From the NCBI GenBank assembly GCA_030549495.1, contig JAUIRK010001043.1:310001-374000 (forward strand): a DNA stretch of 64,000 nt. The letters run 5' to 3'. This stretch comes from Nectonema munidae (Eukaryota > Nematomorpha > Nectonematoida > Nectonematidae). Below are positions 49,041-61,890 of the stretch, one piece after another. The translations under genes were made by a program, and so were the position numbers. Under the pieces are notes generated by a model. It made no database searches and was not told where the DNA came from. It saw nothing but the letters and a program-made list of their open reading frames with translations. Every line of letters begins with the position of its first letter. The stretch's first letter is position 1.

Positions 49041-50875
49041 CAGTGTTGCCAGACAAAATTTATCAAAAATCCGTAAAACATGTCCTAAAAATCCGTAGAT
49101 TCAAATTTTTAATGAACTGCGGTTCTTCCATACTATTTTTGATTGAAAATTAAATTTGAAAAAAACTTAAAAAACTATTTAAATAATAATCAACTTTTAA
49201 ATATTTAATTGTGTGATGCTTTTAGAGTAACGGACGATGTAATTTTAACGACATTTTCTGGCGAATCGTAGTTGTAACAAAGTATACCTGGGTCGTTAGT
49301 TTTGACATCCAGAACGCCTGATATTGTTGAAAGATCAAACTGATTTCTTTTATTTGTTTTAATATTGTTCATGCTAAAGAAGAGAAAAAACATTATTCAA
49401 AAGAAAAAAAATTACTCAAAGCTATACCTGAAAAGACTTTCACAGTCTGCATATGAATGAAGTAAAACTAACAATGCTAACATTATTTCACAAAGTAATG
49501 GGAATCTTATTTTTCTTTCTAAGGTTTCTAATTTGCAAAGTTTTCCCCAAAAAGCGTCAATCCAACAATTTTCCAAATCAGAGTGGATTTTCATAAATTG
49601 ATAATCTAAAAACTCGTCAATCTATCCAGTGGGACAATGTGCGAAAACCTTTCTACTAAAGCATTAACTAAAAATATAAATTTCTTAATTTGATGTTAAT
49701 TAAATGATGTTAAAAAATGCCTGATAAGGCCGTAATTTTAGTTCTTTCATTTGGATCCAAAATACAAAGATGGGCTAAAATGGGATCTCCAAAGGGTAGC
49801 TATTCACAGGTAGCTTACGATCTCCTCTATCTGTACTCTTATCCATCATTAGACTATAATAATTGCTTTTCATGAAGTTTATGGTTTGATTTTCAAGGTA
49901 GGGATCCATGGCAGACTTAATAATACATGTTGCTTTAGTTCGTTTGCATTGAATTTTTTTTTGCAATTTCCTAATCAGAGCACAATTTCGGTAAAAGTTC
50001 GGAAAAATGATCAGCGAGAAGAAAAAATAAGTTGTTATGTTTTTGTTGTGTTTTAGAAAAGATAAGCTCCATCATCCAATTGCAAAAAATAACCTCTGAT
50101 TTGTTGACTGTATCTTGACATTTTTCTTTAGTAAAAGACTTGAAAGCTTTTTTTTCTGTTTCCCTTACAGTTTTTTCGTTTTTCACGTGGAATGTAGTTT
50201 TAGCATGTTTTTCGAGGTCTTTAATTCCACGCTTACCAACCAATAGCTTTTTAGAGCATAATTTACAAAAGGCTGTACCTTCTGATCCACTACTTTTCAG
50301 CCAGCTTAACTTTTTCTCCCACTCACTTTTATAAGATTGCTCATATTTTTTCTTGGGAGAAGAGGTATTAAAAACAGAACTATCTGAATCTAACATCTTA
50401 CAAAGTCAAATCACCAGATTTACTAAAATGATACATATAAAAAAAGGATTAGATTAAAATGTTAAATAAGTTTAAAAAAATTGACACACATGATTTAAAT
50501 CCTGTTGGAATTAGAGAAAAAACAAAACCAAACACTGTATTGTATACAACTATCGTTTAAACAACGTTTATAATTTATTTTATTCCTAGAAAAATTTTCA
50601 AAATAAATTAAAAAATATGAATAAAAATATTAGCAAAGAGAATTAAGCCATTTTTGATTTTTTTTACTTGAACAATAGTGACAGCTTACTGCCTGGCAAC
50701 GAAAAGTCTAGAATTTTTAATAAAAAAATTTAGTAAAAATGTATTATTACTTATAAGCTCTCTTTTCGATAAAAGAAAAAAAATTATTCATAAATTTAGT
50801 GGCAAAAATCCGTAAAAAATCTGAACGAGTCAAAAATCCGTTAAATACGGATAAATCCGTAGATCTGCAACACTG
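49041..50875 (-). mobile_element. hAT transposon, internally deleted
   Basis: Both ends read CAGTGTTGC and are followed by subterminal repeats of AAAAATCCGT. CAATTT lies directly outside each end (49035-49040 and 50876-50881), an imperfect target duplication. At 1,835 bp it is far shorter than a full hAT. Confidence 0.8.
49190..50396 (-). pseudogene. hAT transposase with BED-like finger, broken
   Basis: The first frame (49971-50396) starts MLDSDSSVF and holds WLKSSGSEGTAFCKLCSKKL, then KDLEKHAKTTFH, a C-x2-C...H...H finger. Next is FMKSNYYSLMMDKSTD (catalytic block, S-x-x-x-D-E-S-T-D with Glu replaced by Lys). Then, after a large gap, come ENCWIDAFWGKLCKLETLER and ALLVLLHSYADCESLFRY (dimerisation region) and a final NNIKTNKRNQFDLSTISGVL. 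The middle third of the protein is missing. Confidence 0.75.
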
Positions 50876-52040
50876 CAATTTATGAAACCAGTTTCTAAAT
50901 TGTCAAACATGTTGGCTGAAGACCAAAAATTCTTTACAAATTATATCCAGAAATCTAATCCACCCCTAAAAATATTTCAATAGTTTTAAGGAATTAATTT
51001 TTACCTATAAATAATGCCTATATTATTATGTACAATAAAATGTGTATAAATTTCTCTAATCTAAAATACTATTTGTAGTTTATAAACTGTTTTAGCAACT
51101 GAATCTAAATCTTAAAACTACATTATTTTCTCTATATAATAGAAGTGAGATTGCAATAAAAATATTTTAGAGAACACATGTATGTTTTAGAGTTGTGTAA
51201 CTATACTCTTAGTATATTAACCAATATCAATAACCTTCTTAGTTCTTTCAAAAATTTATAGACCGTTAAAAAATTAATGATCAATTCAACAATACTCAAA
51301 GCAGGTTCTTATTCATAAAGTTAATTGTTAAAAATAACCTACTTATTTTTTAGTGTACTATCCATTTTTCCTAAAAATAGTACAGCGAAACCTCGGTTTA
51401 CGAACTTAATTTGTTAGCGTTCGTTTTCCCAAATTTTCTGATTCCAGAAGGTTTTCCATATTTTTGTGTAAATTACAAGAGTAAAAAGTATGTGAATTTT
51501 CAACTTGTTATATCTAAAACATTCTATTACATTTACTTTTGTTCTTGCTTCAATCAACCTTGAGGTTTAACTATTTAAGTTCGTTGTGCTTAAAATTTCT
51601 AAACGAGCTACACACTGCCATAAGGCTTCCTCAGGTGGATTGAGCACGGGAATACTGAGGTCTTTCTATTCCTATTATATTGGATCACAAACTTAAGACC
51701 TTACTTGAAAGTGTTTAGTATTGGCAATTTGAAGGATTTCCAAAGTGGTTCTGTAAATTAGAGTTATTGAAATTATAAATTATACCTGAGATTTGGCTTT
51801 GGCTATTTATAACCTGATAGGAATCTTTGTATCATTATAATAATAGGGTTTCAAATATTTAAATTGGGTAAGCTGAACTTTTTATTACAAATTAATGACT
51901 CCTTTGAGAAAGCATTTTGGTATTGATCAAACAGTGGTTTTTAGTTTTAATTGGTCCTTCAAATGCGCGTTTGTCAACTACACCATTCTTTCGTTAATAT
52001 GCGCACGTTGGGATCAGAAACACCTACCGCATTTTAAGTG
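50876..52040. other. No gene recognised; contains a pogo-like terminus
   Basis: CAGCGAAACCTCGGTTTACG at about 51391 resembles the start of Tigger/pogo elements (CAGT-AACCTC-GTT-ACGA). No partner end or transposase was found. Confidence 0.4.
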
Positions 52041-52700
52041 AGAGCGCATTTTAGCATCCGCCATGTCCGCCATCTTGGATCTCTTCTGGGAACGATAAAG
52101 ACATGAATATGCGAGAAACCGTGAGATTCGTTGTTTGGGTTGTTTTTGGTATCTATCAACTGGACTTAGCATACAAAACAGGAAACGAAATTCAATACAG
52201 CAAATTTTATTGGAATTGATAATTCAATAAAATACAATGGAAATTGACTTAATTGCGTTCAATTATGTATAATTATATACAAATATACACAAATTCTAGT
52301 GTGCACACCAAGAGGAAAGCATTTTTTTTACATTTTTTTACAATATTTTATTTCACTTCATGAGAAAATCATCCAGCTTCCTCTGTACAGGCTTGGTCGT
52401 AGCAAGAACTCATAGTTTACGAACAAGTGTAGACTGTTGAAGACTTTCGAGGATCATTCCATTGCTCTCCAGGAAGGGAATCATGAGATGGATGTAGCTA
52501 GTCGAGTTTTCGCAAGCACTGCCTGTGTCTTTCATTTTGTGTTTTTGCATCTCATCGATTTACCTCTCTCTCTGCTATCTCTCTCTCTCTTCTCGCTCTT
52601 GTCTGGATGCAAAATGCGATTCAGGCGCCGGTAGGCGAGGCGGGGCCTTCAAAATTGTGGACACGCATCTTCCCGTGTCGAGTCGGCTCGACTCGAAAAT
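52041..52700 (+). other. GC-richer patch, possible promoter or first exon
   Basis: It includes CCGCCATGTCCGCCATCTTG (YY1-like CCGCCAT) at about 52058, a (TC)n stretch at 52564-52600 and a GC block (CGCCGGTAGGCGAGGCGGGG) at 52625. Open frames here lack recognisable domains. This is the only such patch in the right half of the window. A start site is inference. Confidence 0.25.
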
Positions 52701-55627
52701 CATACAAAATGTCGTGTTTTTTTGGGGCTCTACATCAAGTACTAAAATATTTCCATAAGTTCACGAATGTTCATTAAGACGAGAATATTCTACCACTTTT
52801 TTTTCAAATTTCGATGGGTTTTTCTCTATTGTACATTTATTTATTTATTTGTACTATTTTTTCCATAAAATTTATAAAACTGTACCCTTGCAATTTTTAA
52901 TTTGCACAGCATTTGATTCAAAAATTAAACCAAAACTTGAGTTTTGGGTTTTTTTTTAAATTTTCTGGCTCAATAATAACCTTCTCTCCGGCCCTCAACT
53001 AACGGAACCATAAAAAGAGCCATGTTATTATTATTTTTTTTTTTGAAAAATTAAGTTTTTTGTTTTCGTTTACCATTATTTTTTCTCTTGCAACCAGTGT
53101 ACTTCTGAATGATATGGTAAATCTAAAGTAATTACACCTTTTTTTTATAAGCAAGGCCATTTTCCATTAAATACTTAAATTTACTCAAAAGAGTCTTATT
53201 TCTTGGGAAAGGGAGAAATGAAGGCGATGTTTGCAATTCCAAAAATTTACCAAGAGTTCCATATGAAGCTTGAGGGTTGCTAAGCAAGTTGCTCAATTTG
53301 GCGCCTGTTTTGAAGTCTGAATCCTTAGCAAATGTTTTGCCTATATGAAAAAAGATTTACTTCTTCATCCATCCATCATCATCAGCATTCCCGAAATTGA
53401 CAATGCCTAGTGGCATTTGCTCGAATACATATAACAATACTTATGACCTTTTGCAAAGTGCCATTTAAAATAATGGATTTTGAACAGAGATTTTACTGAC
53501 ATAAAATACAATGAAAAGATATCAGCACATTTGGTTCCTTACGATGTCCAATAAATTCTTTAATTTTAGCCATAATATTTGGAATATCATTATTGCACAT
53601 ACTGACCAAACTATTGAAATGTAATCCTGCTATAAAACATTGTTCTTTAATTAACCAGTTAACGACCAGCGTCTAGTAGACTCTCTTATTTCTCTGCTTA
53701 TACGTTATATATGTATATATTATTCAATTTATACTACTATTACTTCTGCATATATTGTCTATTTTATTCATTTCTCCCTATTGCTTTACTCGCACATAAA
53801 TGATTATTATTTGTGTTGCTCATACACACACTGTGTATACAAAAAGGAGTCTCTAAAAAATAAATGATAATTTCATGATACTTCTTTATACTTTTTATTT
53901 AAAAATTTTATGACCGATTTTTCCATATCAATGGCTCAATGGCGCGCCCCAAATTTTTTGTTATTTCATAGGTGCGCGCTAGGGTGAAATTTTTTGAGAA
54001 ACACTTGTCTACATTATAAAAACATGATCGTCTGTGTTTGTGAGTGCTTTTTAATACAAATCATCTGATTATTCTGGTCGTTAACGCGTTATTAAAGTTG
54101 TTAACAATATCTATCCCCCTATGTCCTTCCCTTGCGGGTGCGTTAAGCAAACTATTCTTTATATGATTCCACATTCTTCATTGATGCTGCTGATTCATGC
54201 AAAGCTACAGAGTTTATATTATTTTCCTTTGCTCTTTGTTACACTACACGCAAATTCACGCTGTCGTTCATCTTGTATTCCTCGTTTCTAGAAGTGACGG
54301 CCGTACTTGCTAACTATATCCATCCATACATCCTACCACTTCTAAAATTTGTTCATTTAACAGTTCCGCTTGGCTGAATGGCGTTCCTTTTTTCCAAACA
54401 AATGTACACTTTTTAGCTTCATTCGTAGCAGCCCTTTAGTGTAATACAGATGGGAAAAAAGAAGAGAGGTGTGTTACTTCAGTTCTGGGAAAAAGAAGAT
54501 GTGAACTAAAAAGATTGAAAGACGGGTTGAAAGAGCGACTCGATGAACTAGTGCTTAAATAAGAAAGTGTTCTAGATTCGAAGAAATGGAGACTAGGAAT
54601 CACTCGCACCGAAGAAGAATGAGAAGAAGTTTCGGAAAATTGTCTTTGCTTTTGTTTTCTCCTCTCAGTTTCCACAATCCCATCTTTTGAGCTCCACTTG
54701 CTTCTTAACTGTTACAATTTCGCAGTCTTAAAAGTGGCAGGAATTCCGCAGAAATGAGCAATTCGCATTCTTTATTAAAGATCTTGTGTTCTTCTTTCAA
54801 AGTTCGTTTGAATTTTTGCGCCTTTGATTATGAGTTATCCTTATCAAAGGCGCAAGAAGGCTTAGGCCACGAAACATTCTGTGAATATCTATGTTCAAAG
54901 TTTAACACAACTGAATGAAAGCTCTGCCAACCAGACTGAGTGGCTCAATTTTGAATAGAATTGAAAACAGTTTAAAATGAAAGGATAATTTAATAAAAAA
55001 AAGTTTTTGATGCATAATGAAAAAATAATAAATCTTTTTATGGCATCTTTTAAGTTATTCAAATGTTTAGCAATAGGTACTAAAATAGAAATGAAGAGTT
55101 CATAGGATTATTATTCATATTATTATTATTATTATGGTAGAACAATGCACGATATGCCATATTATCTGCCAGAATTTAAAAAGCTTGTTACAATCTATTT
55201 TTTTGGAAAAATGTTTAACTTAGTTCCAACAAATTAAGAATGCACTTTTTGCAGTGTAGAAAAAGTATAGTATGGTGCTTTTAACGGCTCCTTATCTTGA
55301 TGCTATATGTGATGCCTTCAATATTCATCTATTTAACAGGAAACCGGATTCTCTCATGAAAAAAATAGCCAATAAAAACTAAGAAAGTGTATTTATCTCT
55401 GGAAAATATAGAATTCTTGTTACACTTTCTCAGCAGTAGCGATGAGTGCTTGTATTTTGAGCTAACCTACATAAAAACCACCATTATGTACTGCGGACTA
55501 TGTATAGGCGAAAGTGTACCAACAATTATCTAATTTTCCCTGTGACTATTTTTTCCAGAGATGGATGCACTTTCTCAGTTCAAACAAAAAAAATGCGTTT
55601 TTTGAACTGATTGATGGATTAGAGTCA
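52701..55627. other. No gene recognised
   Basis: AT-rich with occasional less AT-rich stretches (53.2-53.6 and 54.1-54.9 kb). The short frames match nothing I know. Confidence 0.45.
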
Positions 55628-56062
55628 TTGGTTCCCAAACTGTAGGCCATGGCCCTCTGGAGGGGGGGGGGGGGTACATAAAGCAAAATTTAAGGGGTCA
55701 TAATTTGAGGCTTTGCATAAATAAAACCAGAGGAGTTTAGCGTGTAGACAGCCGGTGGAGGGAAGGCTTCTTATCCCACCTGTGAATACTATGGATTGTC
55801 AGTAGAATTGTCTCCCAACTAGACCTTATGCATATCCAAATTTTTCCATCCAGGGGATTTTCTGTTTCTTTCTTTTTTTGCTTATTCTTGAAACACCTTT
55901 TAGCAAAATGGCCTTTTAAATTAATCTTATGATTATAATTGTTAGATACTAGTAGACAGTCACGCTCTTCACTGGCTATGATTGTTCTGGGGGGGGGGCG
56001 CATAGACAAGGATCATTTATGAAAAGTGGGTAACGATCATAAAAAGTTTGGGAACCACTGGA
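55628..56062. mobile_element. hAT-type MITE, copy A
   Basis: The ends are inverted: TTGGTTCCCAAACTGT on the left and AGTTTGGGAACCACTG on the right. The interior shares CATAAAGCAAAATTTAAGGG, CCAGAGGAGTTTAGCG and GGAAGGCTTCTTATCCCACC with copy B at 58.7 kb. The - strand contains a short frame with a possible finger-like remnant (GHFAKRCFKNKQKK). It includes two G-runs. Confidence 0.7.
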
Positions 56063-56888
56063 TTTGACTAATAACGAGATAGTGTATTCTAGGAGTTAAC
56101 AACAACAACAACCAATAAAAAGTGTAATATGAAAGTTTGGATGGATAATTTAAATGTAATTTTGAGTTTAAGAATCAAAGGAATAGTGGTGAGTAAATAT
56201 CAAAAATTTATGGGTTCCATTTGAGAAGAATTGCATTTCTTAAAGTGGATGAATTTTGAGAAACACTGGTAATTGATGGTAGTATGAAGTATAATGGAAT
56301 AAAAAAAGTAGCTAAACTAGTAAAGTAAAAAAAACATCCTAAATAATAGTTTGAAAAAAGCAAACAAGAAAGTTTACACAAGTTTTATGGAAGAGTAGGA
56401 ATCTCTAACATGCAAAAAAAGTATGATGAAATATTTTATTCTGAATATTAAAATGCATTACAGAATCAAAAATGTGAATTTAAAGCGAGAATACACCTGT
56501 GTTTGATCCAACAACCCTGTCTACAATCTAATACCCTCCAGAACAATTTGTGAGCTTTTGTTTTGCAGAGATTTTGTTTTGTCTTTCTGCGTTCTCTCAA
56601 AAACGACGTGTTTAGCACTGTCACGTGACATGCTAATTTCTTCTTCAACTTCACGTGATGCAATATTTGATGATGTTAAAATTAATTTCAATATTTCATT
56701 TGTATTCATGTAATCAGTATACGTTGATAAGTTAGGTTGTTAAGAATTGTATGTGAGGTTAGCAACTATTCCTACGAATATCATCGTTCCGCCCAGGATT
56801 TACCTGGACTTTCCATCTCACTATAGTCCGAGAACGGTGTTTTATATTCTACTGCATACCTTGATAAAAAATGGTTTACAAGAATATA

Positions 56889-58626
56889 TACCGTATTTCC
56901 CCACGTATAATGCGCACTTTTTTAGCTACAAGTTCGCCTTTATAATAACTCAGCGTGTTATACACGGAAACTATTTTTTGATGATTTTAAAATATAAGAA
57001 ATAAGTTTGAAACACAACATGAAAAACAAGTATTTATTGATGAACACATGCTAATATATGTTTAATTCACAGCTTTGAGAATCGCTATCACGATTAGAAT
57101 TGTTGAAAAGATCTTCAGCTTGCTCTGTCGACAGCATATCTTCATAAAACAAGTCAGCATCAGAGTTTTTTAGAACCTCATCATACGTTTCCTTTCTTCC
57201 TTCTCCGTAATCTGTCCATAACATATCATCTTCTGTTCCGTCCATAGCATTTGAGATTGAGCAACGTTTAAATGAATTTATAATGATGCTAGGATTTAAC
57301 TCATCCCATGCTTCTTTGACCCATTGAGCCACAGTTATTAAATCAGGAGCACGAGTGCGATCACCTTTTGTGCATGATTTTTTTCCATGTTGCATCCATT
57401 CTTGCCATTTTGTTTTGAGGAGTGACTTCATAGGATGATTAATTCCTACGACTATGGGCTGAAGTATTGACGTCATACCTCCTGGAATGACAATAACATC
57501 TGTTTTGTGATGTTTATGTAAATGCTTTAGAAATTGGGGATTTCTGTGACACCTAAAGGCATCAAGAATAAGCAAGCTAGTTTTATTTTTTTAGCAACCC
57601 TCCAACACGTTTTGCCCATACAACATACATCGGCCCAATCTTTCATTAATTCATCATTCATCCATCCCTTTGATTGGAAGCAAAGCACGATAACACCACT
57701 TGGAAACTTAGTTGCTTTAGGTGCTTTTTTTCTTTTGAATACAATATAAGGAGGGAAGTTTTGTGCCATCAGACAAAATGTTCTGCGCTCTTTTCGTGAC
57801 CTGTAGAAAGAATGGCTATGTTAGACGCCTCTTTTTTTCAATAGTATAGCTTGACGGGATATCAAAGGTAAGAGGCGTTTGATCAGCATTACCAATTAAC
57901 GACAAAGGTGGGTTCAGTTCTTTGCGTCGCTTGATGAGAAATCGTTGAAATGCTGTAATCTTTTGTTCGTAGTCATCAGGTAGTTTTTGCGCGATATGGC
58001 TTCTCCGACGCATCGATAACTTGTGACGCGCCATAAACCTATAACACCAGTTACTTGAGGCCTTAAAATTCTTCAGATCGAGTTGTTTAGCAATTGATTT
58101 TGCTTTAATGCGTACTTGAATTGTGTTCAATGCAAAACCCTTTTCACGAGACTCAGCAATATGCTCGACTAACTGTTTTTCCATTTCTGGCTAATATGCT
58201 GCTGCACCTCTAGGCCTATTACCGTTCAATTCCGCATATTCAATGACTTGAAGTTTAAGAGAACTATCGTATGATATTCTGCGAGGCGGCATGATAACTT
58301 TCAAGATAAAAAAAGCAAAAATGAATGATGAACCTCTTCTTAGACTGCCTGATTATCCCCACACACGCAACCGGAAATTATGCACTTATGGTACTTTCTA
58401 TGTACTTATTATCGTACACTCTATCAATATACCTTCAGAGCTGATAATAATAATAATACTGCTGTCTCATGTACGTGTTGTGTGGGTAAATATACATTTA
58501 TGCATTATTGTAACTACGTCTATGCTTTATGCGAGTGAAATTTTTTTGAGTGTGTGATCTATGATAGAATTTAGTTTTCTCTATCAAAATGTCGATGCGT
58601 ATTATACATAGATATAGGGAATTTCG
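56889..58626 (-). mobile_element. pogo/Tigger-like DNA transposon, defective
   Basis: The left end (TACCGTATTTCCCCACGTAT, then AATGCGCACTTTTTT) is well kept. A worn inverted counterpart (GATGCGTATTATACA, GGGAATTTCG) lies at about 58592-58626. It encloses a CENP-B-like transposase on the - strand. TA target duplications are likely but cannot be confirmed at the right end. Confidence 0.75.
57051..58290 (-). pseudogene. pogo-type transposase with CENP-B HTH and DDE domain, broken
   Basis: It starts MPPRRISYDSSLKLQVIEYA at 58290, then has an in-frame stop about 35 codons on. The CENP-B-like DNA-binding domain follows (KQLVEHIAESREKGF, KASSNWCYRFMARHKLSMRR). Next is the DDE domain: NADQTPLTFDIPSSYTI (first Asp), LILDAFRCHRNP (second Asp) and GGMTSILQPIVVGINHPMK. 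In the last block the third catalytic Asp, expected in Q-P-L-D-V, is Val. A frame change lies near 57550-57575 and another near 57800. The acidic tail ends at LNIY. It is inactive on two counts. Confidence 0.8.
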
Positions 58627-58675
58627 TTCTTTTTTAAAAACTAAATAATAAGTGCGTATTTGGTGTATGCTATAA

Positions 58676-58835
58676 AGCATTGGTTCTCAAACTGTGGGCC
58701 ATGCCCCCTAACCGGCCATAAAGCAAAATTTAAGGGGCCATAATCTGAGGCTATGCATAAATAAAACCAGAGGAGTTTAGCGGGTACACAGCCGGTGGAG
58801 GGAAGGCTTCTTATCCCACCTGTGAATACTGTGGA
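58676..58835. mobile_element. hAT-type MITE, copy B, truncated
   Basis: CATTGGTTCTCAAACTGTGG at the left end. Internal identity to copy A over about 150 bases is high, and the homology stops at GAATACTGTGGAT. It is in the same orientation as copy A, so the two form direct repeats around the pogo element. Confidence 0.7.
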
Positions 58836-59030
58836 TACGCGAACATACAAACAATGTCAAAACCAACCAACCATTTATCCTCTCATCATTGATGTCACAT
58901 AATTTGACTAGTTCTAGCCCGCCCCTCATTTTTTTGTCAGCTTTATATAAACATATTTAATTTTTTGCAAAGTTGACATCCATCATTTCTTACTCCCTTC
59001 TCTCTTATCTCATTTAACTTCAATTGTGAA

Positions 59031-60141
59031 TAGAGGTTCTGTTTTCCCGGAAAAATTGGATTCCCGGGAATCGGGAATAAAAAAAAAATTTTCCCGGGAT
59101 TTCCCGGGAAGGTCAAAGTTTTTAGAATTTAGTTTTTTATTTAAAAAAAAGTTATTTCTATTACATGCTTTTAAATGAAAATTCATGAAATTTATTTATA
59201 AAATTGATAAATTAAGTTTTGATACGCAAAAAAGACAAAAAATTTTATTGAAACATTGAAAATAATTAAAGTGACTTTTTATGTAAAAAAAACTTTTCGA
59301 AAAAACTAAGGCATTTAATCCTTCATTCTTAATGCTTTGCCTTTTTTTTGAAAGAAAATCATTCACTAGAGAAAATTTCTTTCACATTCGCAGGAAGAGA
59401 TTGAATCTAATGCGGATTTCAGAAGAACTAGGGCTTCTGGTAAGCCATAGCTTTTTTTGAACTTTAAATCATGAAGATTTTCCTCTATTGAAATATGATT
59501 CTCGTTTTTATTACACTTCATAAAAGCTTGAATTTCTCTGTTCATGCTTTCAGTAAGAGAACATTTATTTTTGTCATCAGTTTTAGCAGTGATGTAGTTT
59601 AGATCGCAACTTTTTTCTTCAGAATCAGTATTTGAAAAGTAATTTGGATATAAACTTTTGAAAATATCAGCGCCAAATTTAACGATTTCTTCAAAAGTTG
59701 AGTATTTTAACAAAGAATCTTGGGGATTCGTGTAACTTTGGTTTTGTAGAAAACGTAAAAGTGATACAAGTCTTTTGTTTCTTCGATCTTCAATTCTGAT
59801 AAATAATTTTTCTTTAATTATACTTTTTATACTTATTATACTTTAATAATTTTTCTTTAATTTCATACTATTTAAATTTTTTATATATTTTTTGTATAAA
59901 TATACATTTAGAAATTAGAACTGAATATAGTCTAAATTTATCGTATATAATAGGAATTTTAAAACATAATAATTAAAAATGTTTAAAAGTTTTTGACATT
60001 CATTTTTTTTAAAGAGTGGTTTTTAGTTTAATTTTAAAAAAGTACCGGGATATCGTAATAATTTTCCCGGGAAACGGGATTGTAAAATTTGATTGAAATC
60101 CCGGGAAACGGGATACGGGATTTCCCGGTTCAGAAGCTCTA
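59031..60141 (-). mobile_element. hAT transposon with CCCGGGAA-rich ends and perfect 8-bp target duplication
   Basis: Ends TAGAGGTTCTG and (inverted) TAGAGCTTCTG are bounded by ATTGTGAA at 59023-59030 and 60142-60149. Subterminal sequence on both sides is packed with CCCGGGAA/TTCCCGGG. A transposase remnant on the - strand (59366-59713) ends PEALVLLKSALDSISSCECE then RNF, the hAT C-E-R-x-F motif. The element is 1,111 bp and non-autonomous. Confidence 0.85.
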
Positions 60142-60600
60142 ATTGTGAACAATCATTTATTTTCTCCACCCTATAAATATCATCAAACACACACCAATCA
60201 AAAGATCTTTGTCTCTACTTTTATACTAACGGAAGCAGTTCAAAGACATCATTTACGAGTCGGTATAATTTCAGTTTGTGATCTTGAAAATTTTTGCGTC
60301 AGACATATGAAAATACTTTGTACACTTGGCATATGGTTTATTGGTGACGTCTCCTGTGCCATTTATCACAGTTTCTCTTCACCACTCTGCATCAAACTCC
60401 ACTCCAGCTTTTCTTCTTTCCCGCTAACAATTGTCTGTTATCAAATTTGTAAGATTCAAAGATTAAATCACATAGCGTAGGATTAATAAACTTTTTCTAT
60501 CCAGTGGATTTTCTATGTTTCCTTTAACTATAAGACGCCCCTAGAATATATATTTTACCTTATAAGTATTTAACCATTTTTACAAGCATACTCATATTGT

Positions 60601-61890
60601 AGCCGGACAAAAATTTTAGCAAACTGACATTTGGCCGAATGGATCAATTGTCATGTAACTTCTAGAAGATAAAATTATTCATAACATAACTTGTGTATAT
60701 ATAGAAGAAAAAAAAACCCCATCAACAAATTAAAATGGATAAAAAAAACTTAAAGCATTTTCATATTTACGACATAAGATTTCATTTATGCTTTTATTTT
60801 ATAATTATAATATTATAATTCTATTTTATATTTTGAATAAATGCGGACACAGAGTTAACTTTGAACAAAAAGTTTCACTCAAATCGTCAGTTGAAATATA
60901 ATTTTAAACAAAATTCATTGAAATTCTAGTATTTAGTATAAATATAAAAATATATATATATTGTAAATGTATCTAAAACACACTTAGTTATAGGATACGT
61001 TTAATGTAAATCTATAGTAACGTCATGAAAAGAAAAAAAAATCAAGAACACATTGTGTATTATTCCCTTATCTTTGAAGTGAATGAACATAAAGAAGTGA
61101 AAAAAAATTAAAAAAAAAAGAAAAAACAAAAATATCCATCCTAAAAAGTTATAAAAAATAGTAAACTGCATTGATTGAAAAAAATCCTCACATTTACGCT
61201 TGAAACTCACACTATTTCTCAAATATCTGAGATGTGTTAGGGTAAAACATTCCTGATTTTAATAGATTTTTTATTAAAACTTATTACTTCTAGCATATTT
61301 TGTAAGTTAACATTTTCTCTATACGTAGGCATTATTTATACACAAAAATAGGTAATTGCATATCATTAATTTGTCTGATATAAGGAATTTTGTACTCGTT
61401 TCTCATTGTTTCAGGATCGACTTTCATCAGAGATCTTAGAGCTCGTTTTTTCATGCTTGTAAAAGATATACTTTAGACGAATTAGAGGAACACCTATAAT
61501 GAAAAAGAGCAAAATATACAGCAACCCTGGTTTTCGAGAAAGTTCGATAAGGTTTTTAATATTATGCAACATACCTATAATCATAGAGGCTTCTTTAATA
61601 GTGTTATTATATTGAGGCGAAAACTTTAAACATGAATCAATTGTTATTGACAATTGATAACAGGGGAATCGAAATTAGTTATGACAATTGAGAGAGAACA
61701 GTTAAGAAAAATAAAAGAATACAAAATTACGCTTCAGATTTGTATGGCCCACAAGCTTGCAAACTTACTGGAACTAAAGGAACTTCTACAAAAATTGTCA
61801 ACTTGAAATGTCCCTTCAGCTAAAAGTGAGGTTTGGCCAAATGTCCGTTTCGCGAAATGTCTCTCGGCTAAATGTCCAGTCACGACTCAT
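60601..61890. mobile_element. Possible inverted-repeat element with GACATTTGGCC motifs
   Basis: The left side has GCCGGACA and GACATTTGGCCGAATGG. The right side has the inverted forms TTTGGCCAAATGTCC, GCGAAATGTC and CGGCTAAATGTCC in tandem. Between them is AT-rich sequence and a - strand frame (61411-61653) faintly like a LINE tail (ITIDSCLKFSPQYNN). Family unknown. Confidence 0.35.

Noticed and set aside
61411-61653. LINE reverse-transcriptase tail as a confident call
   Set aside because: Only about 25 residues look similar and neighbouring sequence gives no RT motif.
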